The position numbers and the translations under genes are program-made. A DNA stretch of 59,717 bases, taken from Candidatus Blautia intestinavium (GTDB taxonomy: Bacteria; Bacillota; Clostridia; Lachnospirales; Lachnospiraceae). Positions within the stretch are counted from its first letter, which is position 1, and every line of letters begins with the position of its first letter. Below the pieces are notes generated by a model, which worked only from the letters and a program-made list of their open reading frames with translations, had not been told where the DNA came from and searched no databases. The DNA lies in contig DXGV01000040.1 in the NCBI GenBank assembly GCA_019113745.1, positions 1 to 59,717 on the forward strand. The letters run 5' to 3'. Below are positions 26,882 to 35,825 of this stretch, one piece after another.

Positions 26882-27727
26882 ATGGTTATACAGAAAGTAA
26901 TCAATAACAATATTGTTTCCGCCTATGATGAAATGGGAAGAGAAGTCGTGGTAATGGGCCGGGGTCTCGGGTTCGGCGCAAAACCGGGAATGACTGTGGA
27001 TCCCTCCCGGACAGAAAAGATTTTCCGTATTGAAAGCAGCGGCGTGGTCCAGAAATTTAAGGAGCTTATCGCCGATATGCCTCTGGAACATGCGGAAATC
27101 TCCAATGATATTATTGCTTATGCAGAAAGCACTTTGAAACTGGAGCTGAATCAGAGTATTTATGTGACTCTGACCGACCATATTAATTTTGCTATTGAAA
27201 GATACCGGAAGGGGATCGTGTTTGAAAACGCTCTTCTGTGGGAGATCAAAAGGTTTTACGCCCAGGAATATGAACTGGGCCAGTATGCGGTCCGCCTGAT
27301 CGGAGAGAAACTGAAGATCTTTCTTCCCGAGGATGAGGCGGGTTTTATTGCCCTTCATTTTGTAAACGCGGAATACGGGACGAATATTCAGGACGCGGTT
27401 CGCTTCCCCAATCTTGTACGGGATATCCTGGATATTGTGATCTCGGAACTGAAAATCAGTCTGGATGAGAAATCTCTTCATTATGAAAGATTTGTAACCC
27501 ACATAAAATTTCTTCTGCAGCGGATCTACCGCAAGGAACTTCTTCCCAACGAGGAGGAAGAGCTGGCGCAGATGATGCAGAAGAAATATCCCCAGGAATA
27601 TGCCTGCAGCCGGAAGATTGCAGCGTATATAGAAGAAACGGCAAATTGCAGACTGTCCGGTGAGGAAGTCATGTATATGGCGATCCATATCCGGCGTGTG
27701 ACAATGGCAGAAAAGGAGGAGGAATAG
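26882..27727 (+). CDS. licT: PRD-containing transcription antiterminator, LicT/BglG family
   Basis: 281 residues from the ATG at 26882, which has GGGAAGG upstream; an ATG at 26861 is weaker. The N-terminal RNA-binding CAT domain (about 1-55) has MVIQKVINNNIV and GRGLGFGAKPG. Two PTS regulation domains follow: PRD1 (about 65-170; LTDHINFAIER, FIALHFVNA) and PRD2 (about 175-278; HYERFVTHIKFLL, MYMAIHIRRV). Their conserved histidines are targets of PTS phosphorylation. It is autoregulated by the leader RAT and controls the two PTS genes downstream. GlcT-like specificity for glucose is possible, given the transporter type. Confidence 0.92.
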   Translation: MVIQKVINNNIVSAYDEMGREVVVMGRGLGFGAKPGMTVDPSRTEKIFRIESSGVVQKFKELIADMPLEHAEISNDIIAYAESTLKLELNQSIYVTLTDHINFAIERYRKGIVFENALLWEIKRFYAQEYELGQYAVRLIGEKLKIFLPEDEAGFIALHFVNAEYGTNIQDAVRFPNLVRDILDIVISELKISLDEKSLHYERFVTHIKFLLQRIYRKELLPNEEEELAQMMQKKYPQEYACSRKIAAYIEETANCRLSGEEVMYMAIHIRRVTMAEKEEE

Positions 27728-27730
27728 ACG

Positions 27731-28213
27731 ATGTTTCATTTTTTCAAGAAAAAAGACAATAAATTTATTCTGGGAGCTCCGGCAAAAGGAAAAGCCGTTG
27801 CTCTGAAAGAAGTCAGCGATCCGACTTTCGCGGAGGAGATGCTGGGAAAAGGAATGGCGGTCATTCCGTCAGAAGGCAGGATCTGCGCTCCGGCAGACGG
27901 AGAAGTGGGAATGGTGTTTGATACCCTCCACGCAGTCAGCCTCACTACAGATTTCGGCGCCGAAGTCCTGATCCATGTAGGTCTGGACACAGTGAAAATG
28001 AAAGGGGAAGGTTTTACCGGACATGTCAAAGCAGGCGACCATGTGAAAAAAGGTGATGTTCTTCTGGAAGTGGATCTGGATAAGGTGAAAGCCGCGGGCT
28101 ACGATGTGATCACACCGATGCTGGTGTGCAACACAGATGAATTTTCTTCTGTGACAGGTATTTACGGAAAAGATGTGGAAGCCGGCGACGATGCGGTAGT
28201 GATCGAAAAATAA
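27731..28213 (+). CDS. PTS glucose-family EIIA
   Basis: A 160-residue cytosolic EIIA of the glucose/Crr class. The phosphorylated histidine is H82 (LIHVGLDTV) with partner H67 (TLHAVSL), and the beta-sandwich core GFTGHVKAGDHVKKGD is intact. It passes phosphate from HPr to the EIIB domain of the next gene. It starts three bases after licT and ends 95 bases before EIICB. A stand-alone EIIA may also serve other sugar permeases. Confidence 0.93.
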   Translation: MFHFFKKKDNKFILGAPAKGKAVALKEVSDPTFAEEMLGKGMAVIPSEGRICAPADGEVGMVFDTLHAVSLTTDFGAEVLIHVGLDTVKMKGEGFTGHVKAGDHVKKGDVLLEVDLDKVKAAGYDVITPMLVCNTDEFSSVTGIYGKDVEAGDDAVVIEK

Positions 28214-28308
28214 AATGATTTTGACCGGCAGGGCCTCCGGAAAGAGGACAGACGGCCGGTTAAAATAGAGAAAGGGATTAGTGAAAAATTTAGAAGGAGG
28301 AAAATTGT

Positions 28309-29778
28309 ATGAAGTTTTTACAGAGACTGGGAAAAGCCTTAATGCTTCCCGTAGCGGTACTTCCTATCTGCGGTATCCTCATGGGTATCGGATATGCTCT
28401 TTGTCCTGCCACTATGCAGGGCGGCGACGTAACCGGTATTTTACAGCAGATCGGTTACTATCTGGTAAAGGCAGGCGGCGCCCTGATCGACAACATGGCG
28501 ATCCTGTTTGCGATCGGTATTGGCGTGGGTATGTCGGATGACAACGACGGAACAGCCGGACTGGCGGCTCTTGCATCCTGGCTGATGATCACAAACCTGC
28601 TGGCAACAGCAAACGTGACAGTTATTATGCCGTCCATCGCTGAAAACGCTGACGCGACTCTTGCTTTTGATAAGATCGCAAACCCGTTCATCGGTATTAT
28701 CGCCGGCGTTATCGGCGCTATGTGCTACAACAAATTCAAAGGAACAAAGCTTCCGGACTGGCTGTCATTCTTCAGCGGCAAACGCTGCGTAGCCATTGTA
28801 GCAGGTGTTGTTTCCATCGTTGTATCCGTAGTGCTTCTGTTCGTATGGCCTATCGTATTCGGCGCTCTGATCGCGCTTGGCGAGGCTATTGTAAGCCTGG
28901 ACGCAGTAGGCGCAGGTATTTATGCGTTCTTTAACCGTCTGCTTATCCCGTTCGGTCTGCATCATGCTCTGAACAACGTATTCTGGTTTGATACCATTGG
29001 TCTTGGAGACCTGACACATTTTTGGGCAGGAGATACTTCCGCGGACGTTACCTGGAGTCTTGGTATGTACATGTCCGGATTCTTCCCCTGCATGATGTTC
29101 GGTGTTCCGGGCGCGGCTCTTGCTATGATACATACAGCTAAGAGCAACAAAAAGAAAGTTGCCATCGGCCTTGTGGCATCCGCGGCAGTTGCGGCTTTTG
29201 TCTGCGGTGTTACAGAACCCTTCGAATTTGGTTTCATGTTCCTGGCTCCCGCACTGTATCTGATCTATGCTCTTCTGTATGCGATCTTTACAGTGATCAC
29301 CGTACTGGTGGGCTTCCGCGCAGGCTTCAGTTTCTCCGCCGGAGCTACTGACCTTGTATTCTCCGCTTCCCTTCCGGCGGCGCAGAATACATGGATGATC
29401 ATTCCTCTTGGCATTGCGGCGTTTCTCGTATTCTATGTTGTATTCCGTTTTGCCATCGTAAAATTCGACCTGAAGACACCGGGACGTGAGGATGACGATC
29501 AGGAAGCTGAGAAGAAAGTGGTTCTTTCCAACGACAACTTCACTCAGGTGGCTTCTATCATTCTGGAAGGCGTCGGCGGAAAAGACAACGTTGCCACAAT
29601 CGACAACTGTATCACAAGACTTCGTCTGGAAATCAAGGATTACACCAAAGTTGACGAAGCAAAGATCAAATCTGCCGGAATTGCCGGAGTTATCCGTCCT
29701 GGCAAAAATTCCGTACAGGTAATCGTGGGAACAAAAGTACAGTTTGTGGCTGATGAGTTCAAGAAACTGTGCAGATGA
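28309..29778 (+). CDS. PTS EIICB permease, glucose/GlcNAc/maltose family
   Basis: 489 residues. EIIC (about 1-385) has about ten membrane helices, with the signature GGALIDNMAILFAIGIGVGMSDD (start about residue 58) and the substrate-binding GVTEPFEF (about 303-310). EIIB (about 405-489) carries the phosphocysteine C434 in DNCITRLR. It imports and phosphorylates a hexose using the preceding EIIA. Family members move glucose, N-acetylglucosamine or maltose; the sequence alone does not decide which. AGAAGGAGG precedes the ATG, and a short GC hairpin follows the stop. Confidence 0.93.
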   Translation: MKFLQRLGKALMLPVAVLPICGILMGIGYALCPATMQGGDVTGILQQIGYYLVKAGGALIDNMAILFAIGIGVGMSDDNDGTAGLAALASWLMITNLLATANVTVIMPSIAENADATLAFDKIANPFIGIIAGVIGAMCYNKFKGTKLPDWLSFFSGKRCVAIVAGVVSIVVSVVLLFVWPIVFGALIALGEAIVSLDAVGAGIYAFFNRLLIPFGLHHALNNVFWFDTIGLGDLTHFWAGDTSADVTWSLGMYMSGFFPCMMFGVPGAALAMIHTAKSNKKKVAIGLVASAAVAAFVCGVTEPFEFGFMFLAPALYLIYALLYAIFTVITVLVGFRAGFSFSAGATDLVFSASLPAAQNTWMIIPLGIAAFLVFYVVFRFAIVKFDLKTPGREDDDQEAEKKVVLSNDNFTQVASIILEGVGGKDNVATIDNCITRLRLEIKDYTKVDEAKIKSAGIAGVIRPGKNSVQVIVGTKVQFVADEFKKLCR

Positions 29779-29793
29779 TCTGTAAGTAAAAAA

Positions 29794-29814
29794 GGAACCG
29801 GAAAGGCCGGTTCC
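29794..29814 (+). terminator. Hairpin after the PTS operon
   Basis: GGAACCGG (29794-29801) and CCGGTTCC (29807-29814) form a perfect 8-bp stem with a 5-base loop. No T run follows, so it may stabilise the 3' end rather than stop transcription by itself. Confidence 0.45.
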
Positions 29815-29953
29815 GGTCATAAAATTCATACATGAACAATCCCTTTTCAGGCGGGAGGACAGGAAGCGAGGAGTTTGCTGTTCTCCTGCTTTTTTGTTCT
29901 TTTTTTTCCGGAAGTTCATATATATTAGTGAATTTAAAAACAGGAGGACGCTT

Positions 29954-31048
29954 TTGGCGAAATATCGGCGTTTTGTCGCATATGTATATGAATATCAAAA
30001 GGGAAGAAAAGGAAGAAACTGCGGTTTTATCCGGGTGGAGGCATGGGAAGAGCGGTGCAGGATGGAGGTGCATCTCCTCTGCCCGGGGCTTTTGCCGGAT
30101 GTCCGCTGCGAAGTGCTGGGATTTGTAAGAAACGCAGGGCTTATGGACGGGAGGCTTATCGGAACCTGCAGGACAAAGGAGAGCCGGGCCGACTGCATCA
30201 TTGAGACAGAACGGAACAGTCTGGGAGGTTCGGGGGTTTCCCTGGACGCCATCGGCGGAATGATCCTGACTACGGAAAACGGCGGCTTTTTTGGAACGGA
30301 ATGGGACGATCAGCCTGTCCGTCCGGAAAACTTCAGAAGAGTAGAACCGGAAAAAGAGACAGGCGCCATGGATCGGGAAAGAGAAGAGCGCAGTCAGGAT
30401 CACGAAAAAGCAGAGCAGAGCGAAACCGGGGAAAATGGTGAAAAAGACAACCGGGAAGATACAGAGAAGGAACCGGAAGAAAGGAAAGAGGAGCCTTCGG
30501 AAAAGGCCGGAGAGAGTCAGAGCGAAGAAAAGGAAATAAAAAAAGAAGAGCCGGAAGACTGGCGGCAGACAATACAAACAGAAGAAACGGAGAAGGGGCA
30601 GAGAAAAGAACAGAAAGAAGGAAAAAAAGAAGAAGGAAAAGAAATGAGGACTGAAGAAGTTCCGGCGCAGGAAGAAGAGGAAGGAACGGCGCAGCCGGAA
30701 GGAGAGGAGATCGGTTTTGGCGAAATCTGGGACCCTTTCGGGGACGGAGAAATCCTGGACTGCAGAAAAATACAGCCCGGGGACTTCAGGTATTTCCATC
30801 CCCGGGACTGCGCGCTCAGGAATAACCGTTTTCTCCAGTATGGATTTTACAGTTTCGGGCATCTGCTGGTGGGAAAACTGAAAACAGGAGGATATATTCT
30901 CGGCGTCCCGGGAGGATACGACCAGCAGGAGCGCTTTATGGCAAATGTGTTCGGATTCCCGTACTTTAAACGGAGCGGACAGATCCGGCTGCCGCAGAAT
31001 AAAGGCGGCTACTGGTACCGTTTAATCAATCCCCCGAAGCTCCACTAG
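29954..31048 (+). CDS. DUF6128-like protein with charged linker
   Basis: About 364 residues from a TTG at 29954, chosen because AGGAGG stands just upstream and the product then begins MAKYRRFVAYVYEYQKG, a plausible family start. The N-terminal domain (about 1-135) looks beta-rich. A very charged Glu/Lys/Arg segment (about 140-250) is low complexity. The C-terminal domain (about 255-364) has FGDGEILDCRKI, DFRYFHPRDCALRNNRFLQ and FGHLLVGKLKTGGYILGVPG, the pattern I know as DUF6128 in Lachnospiraceae. Function is unknown. No signal peptide is visible. Its 3' end overlaps the convergent nrdG by 27 bases. Confidence 0.7.
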   Translation: MAKYRRFVAYVYEYQKGRKGRNCGFIRVEAWEERCRMEVHLLCPGLLPDVRCEVLGFVRNAGLMDGRLIGTCRTKESRADCIIETERNSLGGSGVSLDAIGGMILTTENGGFFGTEWDDQPVRPENFRRVEPEKETGAMDREREERSQDHEKAEQSETGENGEKDNREDTEKEPEERKEEPSEKAGESQSEEKEIKKEEPEDWRQTIQTEETEKGQRKEQKEGKKEEGKEMRTEEVPAQEEEEGTAQPEGEEIGFGEIWDPFGDGEILDCRKIQPGDFRYFHPRDCALRNNRFLQYGFYSFGHLLVGKLKTGGYILGVPGGYDQQERFMANVFGFPYFKRSGQIRLPQNKGGYWYRLINPPKLH

Positions 31049-31717
31049 GGGCATCGTCTGCCTGAGGATATCCCGGAAATGCAGGAGCTCGTCAGAAGAA
31101 TAGCTGCTGAATCCAGGCTGCAGAACTCCCTCAGAGTCCCTGTAGGCCTGGAGATAGTAGGCTCTGGCGCCTTTCAGCCACCGGCCGATCTCTACAAAAT
31201 CTTTTTCTGTGTGAAGCTCCTTCACAACGGTAGTGCGGAATTCATAATCAAGAGTGCCGCTTAAGAGAAAGTCCGCCGTTTCCCGGATGGAGGAGAGGTC
31301 AGGGGAGGCGACGCCGCACAGGGCCGGATAATTTTCCGGACAGGCTTTGATATCTACGGCGGCCATGGCGATAAGACCCTTTTGGGCAAGGGATTTCAGC
31401 ATCCCGGGATTGGTCCCGTTGGTATCCAGCTTTACCGGATATCCCAGGCCGTGGATCTCGCCGATGAAATCTTCCAGATCGGAGGAAAGAGTGGGTTCCC
31501 CTCCGGAGATGCACACGCCTTCCAGAATGCCCCGGCGTTTTTTGAGAAAAGTGATGATCTCTTCCGGGGGAATTTCTGTCTGCAGGGAAGGCTGAAGCAC
31601 CAGACTGCTGTTGTGGCAGAAGGGGCAGCGGAAATTGCAGCCGCCAAGAAAAACAGAAGCGGCTACTTTACCCGGATAATCCAGAAGCGTCGTCTTATTT
31701 AAACCATAAATTTTCAT
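31022..31717 (-). CDS. nrdG: Anaerobic ribonucleotide reductase activating protein
   Basis: 231 residues from the ATG at 31717, which has AAAGGAG upstream. It is a radical SAM activase with the cluster motif CNFRCPFC (about 26-33) preceded by DYPGKVAASVFLGG, and SGGEPTL near 75-81. This form is the NrdG2/TIGR02495 type, longer than E. coli NrdG. It would generate the glycyl radical of NrdD, but no nrdD lies in the window. A pyruvate-formate-lyase-type activase role for another glycyl radical enzyme cannot be excluded. Confidence 0.85.
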   Translation of the reverse strand: MKIYGLNKTTLLDYPGKVAASVFLGGCNFRCPFCHNSSLVLQPSLQTEIPPEEIITFLKKRRGILEGVCISGGEPTLSSDLEDFIGEIHGLGYPVKLDTNGTNPGMLKSLAQKGLIAMAAVDIKACPENYPALCGVASPDLSSIRETADFLLSGTLDYEFRTTVVKELHTEKDFVEIGRWLKGARAYYLQAYRDSEGVLQPGFSSYSSDELLHFRDILRQTMPLVELRGID

Positions 31718-31873
31718 GGACAGGACTCCTTTCGTATGGCCGGTGTTCCGCAGGAGGACCCGGCGTAAGCTTTCGCTGTAAAAAGTATACCTGATTCCCG
31801 GTGGGGATTCCACATTGATTTTATTTTGTTCATTGGCTATAATACAGGATATGACCCGGGAGGAGGTACTTTT

Positions 31874-32413
31874 GTGACAGAACAGGAGCGTTTTATGAAA
31901 GAGGCGGTCCGCCAGGCAAAAAAGGCGAGAGCTCTGATGGAGGTTCCCATCGGGTGTGTGATCGTTTCAGAGGGAAAAATCATTGCGAGAGGATATAACC
32001 GCAGAAATACGGACAAAAACACGCTGTCCCACGCGGAGCTGAACGCCATACGGAAGGCGAGCAAAAAGCTGGGAGACTGGCGGCTGGAGGGGTGTACCAT
32101 GTATGTGACTCTGGAGCCCTGCCAGATGTGCGCCGGAGCCCTGGTGCAGTCAAGGATCGACGAAGTTGTCATCGGCAGCATGAACCCGAAAGCAGGGTGC
32201 GCAGGTTCTGTCCTCAATCTTCTCGAGATGGACGGATTTAACCATAAGGTAAAAGTGACGAGAGGCGTTCTGGAAGAGGAGTGTTCCCGGATGCTGACTG
32301 ATTTTTTCAGAGAACTGAGGGAGGAGAAAAAGAAGCGCAGGGACAAGCCTGAGAAAACGGAGCTGTCGGCGGAAACAGAAGAAGGAAAAGAAGAACAGGA
32401 TAAAAAGAGATAA
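31874..32413 (+). CDS. tadA: tRNA-specific adenosine deaminase
   Basis: About 179 residues from a GTG at 31874, which has GGAGGAGGT upstream. TadA converts A34 to inosine in tRNA-Arg(ACG). The zinc site is HAELNAI (about 53-59, His and catalytic Glu) with PCQMCAGAL (about 83-91). A lysine/glutamate-rich tail follows the domain from about residue 150. The location before SRP RNA and dnaX repeats the Bacillus order tadA-scr-dnaX, although here pfkA is inserted. Confidence 0.94.
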   Translation: MTEQERFMKEAVRQAKKARALMEVPIGCVIVSEGKIIARGYNRRNTDKNTLSHAELNAIRKASKKLGDWRLEGCTMYVTLEPCQMCAGALVQSRIDEVVIGSMNPKAGCAGSVLNLLEMDGFNHKVKVTRGVLEEECSRMLTDFFRELREEKKKRRDKPEKTELSAETEEGKEEQDKKR

Positions 32414-32443
32414 AAAAGACACCCTGCGTTTTTCGCAGGGTGT
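32412..32443 (-). terminator. SRP RNA terminator
   Basis: ACACCCTGCG (32419-32428) and CGCAGGGTGT (32434-32443) pair perfectly. Six A at 32412-32417 become a U tract on the minus strand, so it ends the SRP RNA; it also lies right at the tadA stop. Confidence 0.85.
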
Positions 32444-32454
32444 TCTGATGATCT

Positions 32455-32721
32455 CTGTTACGCGCGCCGCACCTCGAAATGTTTCCACAGACGTTACCTT
32501 TACAGTTAACTCGGCCCAGGCACCCTCACGGCACACAGGAGCGTCTGCTTAGTGCTGCTGCATTCCTGCCCTGACACGGTTCACAGATTCCTGTTGCGTG
32601 AGACCCGGACGTCAACGCCACTTATAAAGGGCAGCTCTGCAAAATACAGTCCTCAGATTGGCATCACCCCTGCTGTAGCGGATTGCAGGTACAGGGCACC
32701 GCTAACTCCCCGGCTGCGCGG
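32455..32721 (-). ncRNA. ffs: Signal recognition particle RNA, large Gram-positive type
   Basis: The minus strand contains GTGAACCGTGTCAGG, GGAATGCAGCAGCACTAAG and GTGCCTGGGCCGAG, the helix-8 and 3' landmarks of Bacillus-type scRNA. The length of about 267 bases, with an Alu-like 5' part, is that of the large bacterial SRP RNA. Complementary GC-rich ends (CCGCGC near 32720, GCGCGCG near 32462) fit the terminal helix. It binds Ffh and targets membrane proteins. The ends are estimated from the promoter and terminator. Its direction is opposite to dnaX. Confidence 0.9.
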
Positions 32722-32727
32722 AACTTA

Positions 32728-32756
32728 AGTATAGACGATTTTTCCAGGCTTGTCAA
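32728..32756 (-). promoter_or_regulatory. SRP RNA promoter
   Basis: On the minus strand: TTGACA (complement of 32751-32756), a 17-base spacer and TATACT (complement of 32728-32733). It is a near-consensus sigma-A promoter, as expected for an abundant stable RNA. Confidence 0.85.
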
Positions 32757-32779
32757 GAGGGGTGGAAGTATTATATAAT
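32750..32779 (+). promoter_or_regulatory. pfkA promoter overlapping the SRP RNA promoter
   Basis: TTGTCA (32750-32755), an 18-base spacer and TATAAT (32774-32779). Its -35 lies on the same bases as the -35 of the divergent SRP RNA promoter. Confidence 0.65.
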
Positions 32780-32815
32780 AGAGAAAACTATAAATGAAGC
32801 GGGGTGCGATCAATT

Positions 32816-33898
32816 ATGATTAAACGAATTGGATTACTGACAAGCGGCGGCGACTGTCAGGCTCTGAATGCAACCATGCGAGGCGTGGTAAAAGCCCTTT
32901 CCAACACATTGGACGAACTGGAAGTTTACGGCTTTGACGACGGATATAAAGGTCTGATCTACGGTAAATACCGTATGCTTACTTCCAGGGATTTTTCTGG
33001 TATCCTGACACAGGGCGGAACGATCCTGGGAACCTCACGCCAGCCGTTTAAGCTGATGCGGGTGCCGGACGAGAAAGGTCTGGACAAGGTGGAAGCCATG
33101 AAGCAGACCTATTATAAGCTCTGTCTGGACTGTCTGGTGATCCTGGGAGGAAACGGAACACAGAAGACAGCGAATCTTTTAAGAGAAGAAGGGCTGAATA
33201 TTATCCATCTTCCGAAGACTATTGACAATGACATTTATGGAACGGACATGACTTTTGGGTTCCAGAGCGCGGTGGATATAGCCACAAACGCCATTGACTG
33301 TATCCATACGACGGCGACTTCTCACGGCCGTGTATTTATTGTAGAGATCATGGGACATAAGGTTGGAAGCCTGACGCTTCACGCTGGTCTTGCCGGCGGG
33401 GCGGACATTATCCTGATCCCGGAGATCCCCTATGATATCAAGAAAGTAGCCGCGGCTATCGAAAAGAGAAATAAAGCCGGCAAACGCTTTACGATCCTGG
33501 CAGTGGCAGAAGGCGCTATTTCTAAAGAAGACGCGAAGCTGCCAAAGAAGAAATATAAAGAGCGCCTTGCGGAAAGAGCCAAGAAGTATCCTTCCGTATC
33601 CTACGAAATCGCTGACGCGATCAATAAAGAAATCGGAAGCGAAGTCCGGGTAACTGTTCCCGGCCATATCCAGAGGGGCGGTTCCCCCTGTCCTTACGAT
33701 CGCGTACTTTCCACAAGGCTTGGCGCAGGCGCTGCGGAAGCGATCCTGGACGAAGAGTATGGTATCATGATCGCTATTGTTAATAATAAGATCAAGAGAG
33801 TGCCGCTGGCGGAGTGCGCAGGCAAGCTGAAGATGGTTTCCCCGAAAGACCAGACTGTAAAGGCGGCAAAAGAGATCGGCATAAGCTTCGGCGACTGA
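32816..33898 (+). CDS. pfkA: 6-phosphofructokinase
   Basis: 360 residues from the ATG at 32816; an in-frame GTG at 32804 is less likely. It phosphorylates fructose-6-phosphate to the 1,6-bisphosphate in glycolysis. Motifs are LLTSGGDCQALNA (8-20), GGNGT (111-115), PKTIDND (133-139) and IMGHKVGSLTLHAGL. Glycine at the usual ATP/PPi selector position with lysine in PKTIDND marks the mixed group of PFKs, generally ATP-using. Asparagine stands where the metal-binding aspartate of GGDG usually is. PPi use cannot be excluded. It lies within the conserved tadA-dnaX neighbourhood. Confidence 0.92.
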   Translation: MIKRIGLLTSGGDCQALNATMRGVVKALSNTLDELEVYGFDDGYKGLIYGKYRMLTSRDFSGILTQGGTILGTSRQPFKLMRVPDEKGLDKVEAMKQTYYKLCLDCLVILGGNGTQKTANLLREEGLNIIHLPKTIDNDIYGTDMTFGFQSAVDIATNAIDCIHTTATSHGRVFIVEIMGHKVGSLTLHAGLAGGADIILIPEIPYDIKKVAAAIEKRNKAGKRFTILAVAEGAISKEDAKLPKKKYKERLAERAKKYPSVSYEIADAINKEIGSEVRVTVPGHIQRGGSPCPYDRVLSTRLGAGAAEAILDEEYGIMIAIVNNKIKRVPLAECAGKLKMVSPKDQTVKAAKEIGISFGD

Positions 33899-33995
33899 TA
33901 ACAGTAATGACAGATAGAGAATGAGAAAGGGGTGTTGCAGAACGCATCCGGCGCTGTTCTGCGGCATCCTTTTCCTTTGAGAGAGGAGAAGTTTC

Positions 33996-35609
33996 ATGAG
34001 TTATACTGCCCTGTACAGAAAATTCAGGCCCGATAATTTTGCAGATGTGAAAGGGCAGGACCATATCGTGACCACCCTGACGAATCAGATCAAGGCAAAC
34101 CGCATCGGCCACGCCTATCTTTTCTGCGGAACCCGGGGAACCGGAAAGACCACAGTGGCGAAAATTCTGGCAAAAGCGGTGAACTGCAGCCATCCTGTAA
34201 ACGGAAGTCCCTGCAACGAATGTGAGATGTGCAGGGCGATCCAGGCAGGAACGGCCATGAATGTGATCGAGATCGACGCCGCTTCCAACAACGGCGTGGA
34301 TAACATCCGTGAGATCAGGGAGGAGGTTACCTACCGCCCTACAGAAGGCAGATATAAGGTTTATATCATAGACGAGGTTCATATGCTTTCTACAGGAGCC
34401 TTTAACGCTCTTTTAAAAACATTGGAGGAACCTCCGTCCTATGTGATCTTTATCCTGGCTACTACAGAAGCGCATAAGATTCCGGTAACGATCCTGTCCC
34501 GCTGCCAGCGCTATGATTTTCACCGTATTTCTATTGACACCATCGCCGCCCGTCTCACAGAGCTTCTGGAAGCGGAGGGAGTGGAGGCCGAGGAGAAAGC
34601 GGTCCGCTATGTGGCGAAGGCCGGAGACGGCTCCATGCGAGACGCCTTAAGTCTTTTGGACCAGTGCATCGCTTTTTACCTGGGACAGAAGCTGACGTAT
34701 GACAAAGTGCTTGACGTGCTGGGGGCTGTGGATACAGAGGTGTTCAGCCGGCTTTTGAGGAAAGTACTGTCCGGGGACGTGACAGGTTCCATTCATATCC
34801 TGGAAGATCTGATCGTAGGAGGGAGAGAACTGGGGCAGTTTGTAGGAGATTTTACCTGGTATATGAGAAATCTCCTTCTGGTGAAGACTTCGGAAAATCC
34901 GGAGGAGGCCATCGACGTGTCGTCAGAAAATCTCAGGCTTCTTAAGGAAGAAAGCCAGATGACAGATGTGGAGACGCTGATGCGCTATATCCGTATTTTT
35001 TCGGATCTTTCCAGTCAGATACGATTTGCCACCCAGAAAAGAGTACTGGTGGAGATCGCTCTCATCAAACTGTGCAGGCCATCTATGGAAACGAACCTGG
35101 ACTCTGTTCTGGACAGGATCCGTGTGCTGGAGCAGAAGATAGAGGAGCAGCCGGTGCGGCAGGTAGTGGTGCGGACGGATTCTCCTGCGGAAAACGGAAA
35201 CCCCGCTCCAGTCCAGGCGGAGGAAAAAAAGCCCCGGAAGGCTGCTCCGGAGGATCTGAAAAAGGTGATGGAGGGATGGAAAGTTATTGTAGGGCAGACC
35301 ACGGCGGCTTTTAAACAGGCGCTTTTGAAATCTGTTCCCAAGTATAACGGAGAAACGGGCGAACCTGTGCTTTTTGTGGAATTCCAGACCCCTCTGGGAA
35401 GAAATTATCCTGACGGCTCGGAAGCCGCGAAGGAACTGCAGGAAATCATAGAAAGACAGATAGGAAAAAGTATAGAGCTTCATATGCTTGTGGCGGAAGA
35501 TCACCAGCAGACGAATCTTTCCAGGATCACTGTGGACGAAGCGATCCGGGAAAATATCCATATGGACGTAGTGATAGAGGAAGATCCTGGCGCGCTGCCG
35601 GGGGAGTGA
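33996..35609 (+). CDS. dnaX: DNA polymerase III subunit gamma/tau
   Basis: A 537-residue clamp-loader ATPase. Walker A GTRGTGKTTVAKI (about 44-56) is followed by the zinc cysteines C, CNECEMC (about 65-82), Walker B YIIDEVHML (about 121-129) and the sensor region LSRCQRYDFHRI. Domain III extends to about 365 and a short tau-like tail follows. No obvious frameshift slippery site (A-rich heptamer) for a gamma form was recognised. AGAGAGGAGAAG precedes the ATG. ybaB and recR follow, as in most Firmicutes. Confidence 0.95.
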   Translation: MSYTALYRKFRPDNFADVKGQDHIVTTLTNQIKANRIGHAYLFCGTRGTGKTTVAKILAKAVNCSHPVNGSPCNECEMCRAIQAGTAMNVIEIDAASNNGVDNIREIREEVTYRPTEGRYKVYIIDEVHMLSTGAFNALLKTLEEPPSYVIFILATTEAHKIPVTILSRCQRYDFHRISIDTIAARLTELLEAEGVEAEEKAVRYVAKAGDGSMRDALSLLDQCIAFYLGQKLTYDKVLDVLGAVDTEVFSRLLRKVLSGDVTGSIHILEDLIVGGRELGQFVGDFTWYMRNLLLVKTSENPEEAIDVSSENLRLLKEESQMTDVETLMRYIRIFSDLSSQIRFATQKRVLVEIALIKLCRPSMETNLDSVLDRIRVLEQKIEEQPVRQVVVRTDSPAENGNPAPVQAEEKKPRKAAPEDLKKVMEGWKVIVGQTTAAFKQALLKSVPKYNGETGEPVLFVEFQTPLGRNYPDGSEAAKELQEIIERQIGKSIELHMLVAEDHQQTNLSRITVDEAIRENIHMDVVIEEDPGALPGE

Positions 35610-35658
35610 CGCAGGGAAAAGAAAATAACAGGCGTTTATTCAGAACGGAAGGAATCAG

Positions 35659-35687
35659 TTGACACCGCACCGCCGATAAAATATACT
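35659..35687 (+). promoter_or_regulatory. Sigma-A promoter of ybaB-recR
   Basis: TTGACA (35659-35664), a 17-base spacer and TATACT (35682-35687), nearly ideal, in the 216-base gap after dnaX. It means ybaB-recR can be transcribed apart from dnaX. Confidence 0.75.
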
Positions 35688-35825
35688 TTTTAAGTATCAA
35701 AAGACAGGGCGGAGATTTGAATCTGCCCTGTGGAAATTTTGAAAAAGCGATCGAGGGTCTGAAGCGTGGGAATGGTTTTCAGGTATGCTTGAGACCCGGG
35801 AAAAGAAAACCAGGAGGAAACAGAA

